Assembly: GCA_028716845.1 (NCBI GenBank)
Contig: JAQUPF010000005.1
Coordinates: 1 to 64,000 of the forward strand
Source: a bacterium
GTDB lineage: Bacteria; Auribacterota; Tritonobacteria; UBA1439
DNA: 64,000 nt
Direction of reading: 5' to 3'
Shown: in pieces, positions 18,111-24,734 of the stretch
Layout: each line of letters begins with the position of its first letter
Numbering within the stretch: position 1 is the stretch's first letter
Made by a program: the position numbers and the translations under genes
The notes under the pieces: model-generated
What the model was told of the DNA's origin: nothing
Database searches by the model: none
Seen by the model: the letters and a program-made list of their open reading frames with translations, nothing else

Positions 18111-18803
18111 CTAGCAGCACCCCCGCACGATGAGGTACACCCCCCCCGCGAGGACGAGCGCGCCGCATATCCGCCTGAGGATCACGGCACCCCGCGAGCG
18201 CTCGTTCCAGTTCAGGTAGTGCTGGACCGACTCGGTGAACGTCCCGGCGAGGACGATGAGCAGGCAGTGGCCGGCGCCGAACAAGAGGAGGAGGAGCGCG
18301 CCGTAGCTGTGCGCGAACCTGAACGTCACGCCGAGCATGGGGGCCATGAAGGCGAAGGTGCACGGCCCGAGGGCGATCCCGAACAGGAGGCCCAGTATGA
18401 ACGCCGCGACCGCTCCCCGGCGCTTCATGTTCACCCGCCCCGCACCCGAGAACGGGAGGGGGAAGAGATCAAAGAGATGGAGGCCGACGACGAGGAAGAC
18501 CGCCGCGACGAACCAGTCGCCGTACGGGCCGAGGTCGCCGAGCATCCGCCCCGCGAGGGCGGTGAGCACGCCGATGAGCGCGATCGTCACGAGTATCCCG
18601 ACGGCGAAGAGCGTCGAGATGAAGAAGGCGCGCCGCGTGGAGATCCGCCCCTGCTCGTCGATGAAGCCGACGATGAGGGGGATGCTCGCGAGGTGGCAGG
18701 GGCTCAGGAGGATGCTCAGGATCCCCCACGCGAACGACGCCCCGAGCGCCGCGAGGGGGGCGCCCTCCACCGCGTGCGTCAGGATGGCGAACAGCCGTTC
18801 CAT
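18111..18803 (-). CDS. CcdA/DsbD-like thiol-disulfide transmembrane transporter
   Basis: A 230-residue polytopic protein with six predicted helices of the CcdA family, which passes reducing equivalents from cytosolic thioredoxin across the membrane. The two redox cysteines lie in pseudo-symmetric positions: LLSPCHLASIPLIVGF in TM1 and ALGPCTFAFMAPMLG in TM4. It is only 4 nt from the thioredoxin-fold lipoprotein gene upstream, its likely periplasmic acceptor. Confidence 0.88.
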   Translation of the reverse strand: MERLFAILTHAVEGAPLAALGASFAWGILSILLSPCHLASIPLIVGFIDEQGRISTRRAFFISTLFAVGILVTIALIGVLTALAGRMLGDLGPYGDWFVAAVFLVVGLHLFDLFPLPFSGAGRVNMKRRGAVAAFILGLLFGIALGPCTFAFMAPMLGVTFRFAHSYGALLLLLFGAGHCLLIVLAGTFTESVQHYLNWNERSRGAVILRRICGALVLAGGVYLIVRGCC

Positions 18804-18807
18804 CGCC

Positions 18808-19242
18808 CTATCCTTCCGGCGGAGCGAGGTTCAGGCCGAGATCCCGCCACTTCCCCAGGATGTCCCCCTTCGACATGAACCCCTCGTGCCTGTACAGCTC
18901 GTTCCCGGAGGCGTCGATGAAGATCTGCGTCGGGATGATGCGGATCCGGTATCTCCTCGCCTCCTCGGGCCTGTCGCCCACGTCGATGAACTCGACATCG
19001 AAACGCCCCGCGTACTCCCGTTTCAATTCATCGAGGATGGGAGCCATCATCTTGCACGGGATGCAGAAGGAGCGGCCGAGATCGACCAGCCGGGGAATGC
19101 CCTCGCGCGGGGCGGGCGCCTCCATCGCGGATTGCCCGTCCGCCCGCTCCGGAACGGTGGATTCCTGCCCCCCGCAACCCGTCGCCAGCACAAGAAGCAT
19201 TCCCAGAGCCGTTATCGTGCATGTCGAGAATCGTCGTGCCAT
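18808..19242 (-). CDS. Thioredoxin-fold lipoprotein
   Basis: A 144-residue exported thioredoxin-like protein. A lipoprotein signal peptide ends in the lipobox LATGC (about residue 22), so it should be anchored to the periplasmic face. The redox site is CIPC in GRSFCIPCKMMAPILDELK, and the cis-proline is in RIIPTQIFIDASG. It probably receives electrons from the CcdA-like neighbour. Start ATG 19242 follows GGGGGAGGCGATCCG. Confidence 0.87.
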   Translation of the reverse strand: MARRFSTCTITALGMLLVLATGCGGQESTVPERADGQSAMEAPAPREGIPRLVDLGRSFCIPCKMMAPILDELKREYAGRFDVEFIDVGDRPEEARRYRIRIIPTQIFIDASGNELYRHEGFMSKGDILGKWRDLGLNLAPPEG

Positions 19243-19315
19243 CGGATCGCCTCCCCCTTCCCTCTTCGTCGCTTGAGGGCCCTGAGGCCCTATCGTCGCC
19301 GCGGGCGACCGCTCC

Positions 19316-19546
19316 CTAGCCGAGCAGGGACTTGAGCTCCTCCACGCCGGGCACCTTCCCCATGGTCTTGACATCGCCGTCCACGACGACCGCGGGCGTG
19401 AGCATCACGCCGTACGCCGCGATCTTCTTGAGGTCCCTCACCTCCACGATTTCCGCCTCCCTTCCGAGCGCGGAGAGGGCCGCGCGAACGTTTTCCTTCG
19501 TCCTCGCGCACTTCGGACATCCCACGCCCAGAACTTCGATCTTCAT
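19316..19546 (-). CDS. Small CXXC thioredoxin-like protein (TM0996/MTH895 type)
   Basis: A 76-residue mini-thioredoxin with N-terminal redox site GVGCPKCARTKENV and cis-Pro loop GVMLTPAVVVDG. Such proteins are often encoded next to UPF0718/ArsP permeases and are thought to supply or accept thiol electrons in the cytoplasm. The ATG at 19546 is preceded by GGGAAGGGAGGACGGG; the track start adds ten residues. Confidence 0.88.
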   Translation of the reverse strand: MKIEVLGVGCPKCARTKENVRAALSALGREAEIVEVRDLKKIAAYGVMLTPAVVVDGDVKTMGKVPGVEELKSLLG

Positions 19547-19584
19547 CCCGTCCTCCCTTCCCGTTCCATCGCGCACCCGACGCC

Positions 19585-20760
19585 CTATTCACCGAACACC
19601 GCTCCGAAGAGAAATCCGGAGACGGTGGCCATCGCAACCACCAGGGCCACGAAGACAAGGGTCTTCCTCGTCCCGATGATGCTCCGTATCACGAGCATGT
19701 TGGGGAGCGAGAGCGCCGGCCCCGCGAGAAGGAGCGAGAGCGCCGGCCCCTTCCCCATCCCGGCGCCGATCAGCCCCTGGAGGATGGGCACCTCGGTCAA
19801 GGTGGCGAAGTACATGAGGGCCCCGGCGAACGAGGCGAAGAAGTTGGCGGAGAGCGAGTTCCCCCCGACGAGGCCCGCCACCCAGTGCGAGGGGATCATT
19901 CCCTCGCGGCCCGGCCGCCCGAGAAGGACGCCCGCGACGAGCACGCCCGCGAAGAGGAGCGGCAGGATCTGCCTGGCGAAGGTCCACGTGGCGGCGACCC
20001 ACTCCCCGAGCTCCTCCTTCCGGAACCAGGCGGCCAGCATCAGGAGAAGGGCGGCGAGCGAGAGGCCGCTCAGGATCCACTTGATCCTGAAGACGAACAT
20101 CCACGACCCCTCCTCTCCGCCGGCCGCGCCGCTCCAGTTGGCGAAGACGAGGAAGGCCACCATCGAGCCGAAGTAGAGGCCGTTCTTCCACAGGGGGCGC
20201 GATTCCCCCGCCTCCCCGCCGAAGTGCATCTGCCCGGCGGCCTTTTCCATCTCCTCCCTGCGGAAGATCAGGTGCATGAGGAGGCCGATCACGACGCTGA
20301 AGATGACGGCCCCCGCCGCGCGCGCGATGCCCAGCTCCATCCCGAGGACCCGGGCGGTCAGGATGACGGCGAGGACGTTGATGGCGGGGCCCGAGTAGAG
20401 GAAGGCGGTGGCGGGCCCGATCCCCGCCCCCCGCTTATAGATCCCGGAGAAGAGCGGAAGGACGGTGCAGGAGCAGACCGCGAGGATCGTGCCGGACACG
20501 GAGGCCACCCCGTAGGCGAGGAACTTGTTCGCCCCTGCCCCGAAGTACCGGATCACCGCGGTCTGGTTCACGAAGACCGATATGCCCCCCGCGATGAAGA
20601 AGGCGGGGACAAGGCAGAGGATGACGTGCTCCCGCGCGTACCATTGCAGGAGCAGGAGCGCCTCCTTGAGCGGGCCCCCGAATGGAAGATCCGCGAACGG
20701 GAGGAAATAGGCAAGCAGGAAGACGGCGAGGATCAGGCCGAACGCGAGCGAATTCTTCAT
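19585..20760 (-). CDS. Permease of the UPF0718/ArsP family
   Basis: A 391-residue membrane protein with about ten helices of the DUF318/ArsP permease family. The family core ILAVCSCTVLPLFSGIYKRGAGIGPATAFLYSGPAI contains the conserved CSC motif. Characterised ArsP proteins export methylated trivalent organoarsenicals, so this transporter would suit the product of the arsM in the same operon. It follows arsR by 31 nt. Confidence 0.85.
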   Translation of the reverse strand: MKNSLAFGLILAVFLLAYFLPFADLPFGGPLKEALLLLQWYAREHVILCLVPAFFIAGGISVFVNQTAVIRYFGAGANKFLAYGVASVSGTILAVCSCTVLPLFSGIYKRGAGIGPATAFLYSGPAINVLAVILTARVLGMELGIARAAGAVIFSVVIGLLMHLIFRREEMEKAAGQMHFGGEAGESRPLWKNGLYFGSMVAFLVFANWSGAAGGEEGSWMFVFRIKWILSGLSLAALLLMLAAWFRKEELGEWVAATWTFARQILPLLFAGVLVAGVLLGRPGREGMIPSHWVAGLVGGNSLSANFFASFAGALMYFATLTEVPILQGLIGAGMGKGPALSLLLAGPALSLPNMLVIRSIIGTRKTLVFVALVVAMATVSGFLFGAVFGE

Positions 20761-20791
20761 TGCGTCATAGAATCCCTGTCTCGGCGGGGTC

Positions 20792-21157
20792 CTATTCGGC
20801 GGATCGGGAGCAAGCGGGGCGGCCGCAGATCGCCTCCCGGTTCGACATTCCCGCCTTCCGCCTGTCCCGGAGGACGACGGGATCGGCGTTCCCCCACTTT
20901 CTCATCTGCAGGAGGAGGGCGTCGATCATGCCGTCGCCGCCCCGCGCGAGCGAATAGTTCGTCCAGACGCCGTCCTTCTCGTCCCGCAGGAGGCCCGCAT
21001 CCCTGAGGATGCACAGGTGCCGCGAAACGCTCGGCTGCGCGATGCCGAGGACGGCGGTGATCTCGCAGACGCACATCGGCTTCACCTCGAGCATCTTGAG
21101 GATCCTGAGCCGGTTCCGGTCGGCGAGCGCCTTGAAGATTCTCTCCAGCGTCCTCAT
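20792..21157 (-). CDS. arsR: ArsR-family arsenite-responsive repressor
   Basis: A 121-residue winged-helix repressor. The DNA-reading helix is in QPSVSRHLCILRDAGLL and the As(III) site in MCVCEITAVLG (Cys-Val-Cys), as in the classic ArsR. Extra cysteines close the C terminus (CGRPACS). It heads the nine-gene arsenic operon and should repress it by binding the dyad that overlaps its promoter. The ATG lies at the edge of that dyad with no ribosome binding site. Confidence 0.93.
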   Translation of the reverse strand: MRTLERIFKALADRNRLRILKMLEVKPMCVCEITAVLGIAQPSVSRHLCILRDAGLLRDEKDGVWTNYSLARGGDGMIDALLLQMRKWGNADPVVLRDRRKAGMSNREAICGRPACSRSAE

Positions 21158-21185
21158 ATATAGCCATTATTGTATATCGCTATAT
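21158..21185 (-). promoter_or_regulatory. ars operator/promoter (ATATAGC-N14-GCTATAT)
   Basis: A perfect 7-bp inverted repeat ATATAGC N14 GCTATAT sits directly before the arsR ATG. A minus-strand TACAAT at 21174-21169 lies inside it, so repressor bound here would block RNA polymerase. The dyad is the only AT-rich patch in the region. Confidence 0.75.
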
Positions 21186-21229
21186 GATAGCACATGCCCG
21201 CCCGTCGTCAAGGAGGAACCATCGGAGTC

Positions 21230-22255
21230 CTACTTCAGGCCGAAACGCGGGCCCGGGAGCGGCGGTGGGCCGCGCAGGCGCCGGCGCCAGAGGAGGAGCG
21301 CCGTCGAAACGGCGAGGGCGAGGGCGATTGCGGCCGCCGCGATCAGGCCGGTCCGCCTCACGGGCTTTTCCTCCACGGCGACGGGGACGGGCGTCGGCGT
21401 CGGCGCGGGCCGCGGCGGGGCCTTCCCGAACGCCGCAAGGAGGAGCTCGGCCGCCTTCCGGTCCCTCGCCGGCCGCTCGCGGGCGCCGGCGACGACCGCG
21501 ACGAGGCGCCTCCCGCCCCGGGAGGCGGTCGCGGCGACCGAGTAGCCGCCGAGCCGGAAGTAGCCGGTCTTCAGGCCGTCGCACCCCTCGAAGGTCCGGA
21601 GCAGCCGGTTGTGGCTGCGCATCAGGAATGCCCCGTCCCGGAAGCCGCGCTCGGCGACCGAGGTGAGGGCGAGGACGGCCGGGTGCCGGAGGGCCTCGAG
21701 CGACAGGACGGCGATCTCCCGCGGCGTGCTCACGTCCGGCCGCTGCCCCCGCGCGGGCGGGAGGCCGTGGACGGTGTGGAAGACGGTCCGCTCCATCCCC
21801 AGGTCGGCGGCCCTCCGGTTCATGAGGCCCGTGAACGCCTCCGTCGATCCCGCGACGTGGACGGCGAGGGCGACGGCGGCGTCGTTCGCCGACTGGACCA
21901 TGAGGGCGGCGAGGAGCTCCTCCACCGGGAACGTCTCCCCCTCCTTCAGGTACACCTGCGAGCCGCCCATGCGCGCCGCCTCGGCGGTGACGCGCACCGG
22001 GTCGCCGGCGCCGAGCGTCCCGCTGTCGATCCGCTCCCGGACGATGAGGAACGTCATGAGCTTGACGATGCTCGCCGGGTAGCACTCCGCGTCCGCGTTC
22101 TCCTCGAAGACGACCTCCCCGGTCTCCGCCTCCAGCACGATCGCGCCGAGGTACGGGTCCCCGGTGCGGTCGGGGATCTCCTCCCGCGCCGCCGCGGGGA
22201 GCGCGATCGCGAACGCCGCGGCGACGAGCGCCGCTTTCGAAAGATGTTTGGGCAT
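21230..22255 (-). CDS. D-alanyl-D-alanine carboxypeptidase (DacF/PBP5-like)
   Basis: A 341-residue penicillin-binding carboxypeptidase that trims peptidoglycan stem peptides. A signal peptide (1-23) is followed by the three active-site motifs: SIVK in PASIVKLMTF (about residue 60), SAN in VQSANDAAV (about 115), and KTG in DGLKTGYFR (about 225). A Pro-Thr spacer and a C-terminal membrane helix (GLIAAAAIALALAVSTALLLW) anchor it to the inner membrane, replacing the amphipathic anchor of PBP5. Start ATG 22255 follows GGGGGAAGGTCCGGAC. Confidence 0.9.
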   Translation of the reverse strand: MPKHLSKAALVAAAFAIALPAAAREEIPDRTGDPYLGAIVLEAETGEVVFEENADAECYPASIVKLMTFLIVRERIDSGTLGAGDPVRVTAEAARMGGSQVYLKEGETFPVEELLAALMVQSANDAAVALAVHVAGSTEAFTGLMNRRAADLGMERTVFHTVHGLPPARGQRPDVSTPREIAVLSLEALRHPAVLALTSVAERGFRDGAFLMRSHNRLLRTFEGCDGLKTGYFRLGGYSVAATASRGGRRLVAVVAGARERPARDRKAAELLLAAFGKAPPRPAPTPTPVPVAVEEKPVRRTGLIAAAAIALALAVSTALLLWRRRLRGPPPLPGPRFGLK

Positions 22256-22309
22256 GTCCGGACCTTCCCCCTCTCCGCGCGGCGGAGGCCGCGCCCGGTT
22301 CCGCGGGAC

Positions 22310-22337
22310 ACAATAGCAGATCGGCGCCGGATGGCAA
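22310..22337 (-). promoter_or_regulatory. Sigma70-like promoter of the carboxypeptidase gene
   Basis: TTGCCA, a 16-bp spacer and TATTGT read on the minus strand about 55 nt before ATG 22255. Confidence 0.5.
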
Positions 22338-22371
22338 GCGCGATGCCGCACCGAAGGCGACAATGGACTCC

Positions 22372-22440
22372 CTTTTCAACTTTGAACTTTCGACTATGAA
22401 CTGTGGTTGCATCCGTGTGAATCTGCGGTGAATTGCGGCT
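22372..22440. repeat. Intergenic repeat copy C
   Basis: It holds the right-hand modules of the family: TTCAACTTTGAACTTTCGACT, GAACTGTGGTTGCATCCGTG and TGAATCTGCGGTGAATTGCGG. Only a half element is present. Confidence 0.7.
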
Positions 22441-22462
22441 TCGGATCGGCGGGGGAAAGGAT

Positions 22463-22468
22463 TATACT
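22463..22468 (+). promoter_or_regulatory. -10 hexamer of the radical SAM gene
   Basis: TATACT lies 29 nt before the chosen GTG at 22498, leaving a leader of roughly 23 nt that contains the GGAGG. The -35 at 17 bp (TTCGGA) is weak. Confidence 0.45.
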
Positions 22469-22497
22469 ATCGGGTGGAGGGGATGGAGGAACGCCCC

Positions 22498-23556
22498 GTG
22501 GAGACGCAGTCGAGGAGGGAGTTCGTGAAATCGTGCGGACGCGCCGCCCTCGCCTGGTTCGGATCGTCGTTCATCCCCCTCCAGGCGGGGTGCGCGGAGC
22601 GGCCGGGGGACGGCGCCGCGGGAGCGGCGGACGGCTTCGAGCCGTCGTACCTCGCCCTGCACCGGAGCGGCGAATTGAAGCGGCGCGGCGAGACGCTCCG
22701 GGGAATGATGGAGCGCTGCGCCCTCTGCCCGCGGGAGTGCGGCGCGCGGCGCCTCGCCGGCGAGCGGGGATTCTGCCGGGCGTCGTCCGGGCTCGAGGTG
22801 TCGTCGCACCACCCGCACCTCGGCGAGGAGCGTCCGCTCGTCGGCCGCGGCGGCTCCGGGACGATCTTCTTCACCCACTGCGCCCTCCGCTGCGTCTTCT
22901 GCATCAACTGGGAGATCAGCCAGGGGGGCATGGGGGAGGCGCGGAGCGTCGGGGACCTCGCGGGGATGATGCTCGACCTCCAGCGGAGGGGCTGCCACAA
23001 CATCAACGTCGTCACGCCGACGCACTACTCGCCGCACATCCTCCTCGCCCTCGACCGCGCCGCCGGGGAGGGATTGCGGCTCCCCCTCGTCTACAACACC
23101 TGCGGCTGGGAGCGGGTGGAGATTCTCCGCCTCCTCGACGGCATCGTGGACATCTACCTGCCGGATTTCAAGTACTCTGACGGGGAGATGGCGGCGAAAT
23201 ACTCGGCGGGAGCGGCGGCGTACCCGGAGGTCACGCGGCGGGCGTTCCTCGAGATGCACCGCCAGGTGGGCGTCGCGAGGCCCGGCCCCGACGGCATCAT
23301 GCGGCGGGGGCTCATGGTCCGCCACCTCGTCATGCCGAACGACGCGAGCGGCACCGCCGGCGTGATCGACTGGATCGCGGCGAACCTGCCGAAGGACACC
23401 TATGTCAACATCATGTCCCAGTACAGGCCGATGTACCGGGCGTTCGACCATCCCGAGATCGCCCGCAGGGTCACGAGGAAGGAATATGCGGAGGCGGTGC
23501 GGCACGCCCGCGCGGCCGGCCTGACCAACCTGGAGATCCAGGGCCTCGTGCTCTAG
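22498..23556 (+). CDS. Radical SAM protein (PflX/COG1313-like) with Tat lipoprotein signal
   Basis: A 352-residue radical SAM protein related to pyruvate-formate-lyase-activating-enzyme-like proteins. The Fe4S4 motif CX3CX2C is CALRCVFC (about residue 130), and an upstream cysteine set CALCPRECG...GFCRA is typical of this subfamily. Unusually, the N terminus is a twin-arginine signal (SRREFVK) followed by a hydrophobic stretch and a lipobox-like LQAGC. I chose GTG 22498 because GGAGG lies 8 nt before it and it puts the twin arginines at residues 6-7. The track start (22474) and an ATG (22483) lack good spacing. The stop overlaps the stop of the convergent lipoprotein gene (CTAG). The substrate is unknown. 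Confidence 0.82.
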   Translation: METQSRREFVKSCGRAALAWFGSSFIPLQAGCAERPGDGAAGAADGFEPSYLALHRSGELKRRGETLRGMMERCALCPRECGARRLAGERGFCRASSGLEVSSHHPHLGEERPLVGRGGSGTIFFTHCALRCVFCINWEISQGGMGEARSVGDLAGMMLDLQRRGCHNINVVTPTHYSPHILLALDRAAGEGLRLPLVYNTCGWERVEILRLLDGIVDIYLPDFKYSDGEMAAKYSAGAAAYPEVTRRAFLEMHRQVGVARPGPDGIMRRGLMVRHLVMPNDASGTAGVIDWIAANLPKDTYVNIMSQYRPMYRAFDHPEIARRVTRKEYAEAVRHARAAGLTNLEIQGLVL

Positions 23557-24671
23557 GGGGTCCCGCGGGTATCACGCCGCCGACCCCGCTGCGGGATCCA
23601 GACCCCCGTCTCGCGCAGCTCCGCCCTCGGTATGCCGTACTGCTCGGCGATGGCGCCGATCTCCCTGTAGGTGCGGTACTCGGCCATCCGCCGCAGGCCG
23701 TCGAGGTCCGTGTGCTCGAGCCGCCGCAGCTGGCGCTGGAGGCGCCGCTGGTCCTCCTCCGGTGAGGCGGCCTGCCGCTCCCGCAGCTCGGCGAGCATCC
23801 GCTCCCGCTGCCGGGCGAGGTCCGCGTCCGTCGGCCTGGCCGTGAGCGCCTTGAGGCGCTCGCCGAACTCCCGGCGGTACTGCTCGCGCCGGCCCTGATC
23901 CACGAGCGGTTCGTAGCGCTCGACGAACGATTCGAGGTTCGAGGCGATCTCCGCGGACTCGGGCCCCCATCGCCGGCGCGGCGGGGGCTCGACGCCGAGG
24001 GCGCGCAGCTGCTCACGGCCGATCCCGTATTCCTCCATCATCCTGTTCACCGATTCGATCCGTTCGAGCTCGTCGAAGTAGTCGAGGACGCCCGCGAGGT
24101 CCTCGGGGTGCGCCTCCTCGATCCGGCGGATCCGGTCCTCGAGGAGGTCGCGCTCATCCGGCTCGGTCGCCTCCGCCATCCGATCCCGCAGGTCGCGGAG
24201 CATCGTCTCCCGCCGCTGCGGCGCCGCCTCCGCCCCGCCTCGCGTCCCGAGGGACGCCGCGTACGCGGCGAGGTCCGCCCTGAATCGCTCGCGCGTCTTC
24301 TCGTCCAGTGCGGCGGCGAACCGCTCGACGGCGTCCTCGTCCGGCCGCGCCTCCGCCGCCGCCTCGGCCGGGGGCGCGTCGACGAGCGGGACCTGCTCGT
24401 GCGCCGCCACGGGCGGGGCCGGCTCGACCAGGGCCGCCACGGGCGGGGGCGCGGCCGGGGCGGGCGGGACGCGCCCGATCTCCTCGGCGAGCCGCCCGCG
24501 CAGGGCCTCGATCTCCCCCTCGTACGCGGCGATCCGCCGCTCGTGGGCGCTCACCTTCGCCCTGAGGGAGATGAGTTCCGGATCGACCGCCGGGGCGGCC
24601 TCCTCCCGGCGCCCGCACCCGGCGCAGAGCGCGAGCGCCGGCACGACCAGACAGAATGTCTTCATGCGCAT
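23553..24671 (-). CDS. Coiled-coil lipoprotein with internal duplication
   Basis: A 372-residue protein of unknown function. The signal peptide ends in lipobox ALCAGC, so it is a lipoprotein. A short coiled coil (about 30-65), a Pro/Ala linker and then two homologous charged helical units follow. Unit 1 (about 110-235) ends YGIGREQLRALGVEPPPRRR and unit 2 (about 240-370) ends YGIPRAELRETGVWIPQRGRR; both carry an RRxxMLxxLRxR segment. The duplication is clear though diverged. ATG 24671 has GGAGGAGACCGAA upstream. No neighbour explains its role. Confidence 0.75.
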   Translation of the reverse strand: MRMKTFCLVVPALALCAGCGRREEAAPAVDPELISLRAKVSAHERRIAAYEGEIEALRGRLAEEIGRVPPAPAAPPPVAALVEPAPPVAAHEQVPLVDAPPAEAAAEARPDEDAVERFAAALDEKTRERFRADLAAYAASLGTRGGAEAAPQRRETMLRDLRDRMAEATEPDERDLLEDRIRRIEEAHPEDLAGVLDYFDELERIESVNRMMEEYGIGREQLRALGVEPPPRRRWGPESAEIASNLESFVERYEPLVDQGRREQYRREFGERLKALTARPTDADLARQRERMLAELRERQAASPEEDQRRLQRQLRRLEHTDLDGLRRMAEYRTYREIGAIAEQYGIPRAELRETGVWIPQRGRRRDTRGTP

Positions 24672-24699
24672 TTCGGTCTCCTCCCCCGTCTCCTCTTCG

Positions 24700-24729
24700 T
24701 TGTTATTTTACCACGCCCGGCCCTATAAT
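24700..24729 (+). promoter_or_regulatory. Promoter of GT39 gene 1, leaderless type
   Basis: TTGTTA, an 18-bp spacer and a perfect TATAAT end 5 nt before the GTG start at 24735. Transcription is expected to begin at or within the start codon, and no ribosome binding site is present. Confidence 0.65.
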
Positions 24730-24734
24730 GTCCC

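Noticed and set aside
22474-22497. Upstream starts of the radical SAM gene (GTG 22474, ATG 22483)
   Set aside because: The GGAGG at 22484-22489 is ideally spaced for GTG 22498 and the twin-arginine signal is then correctly placed.
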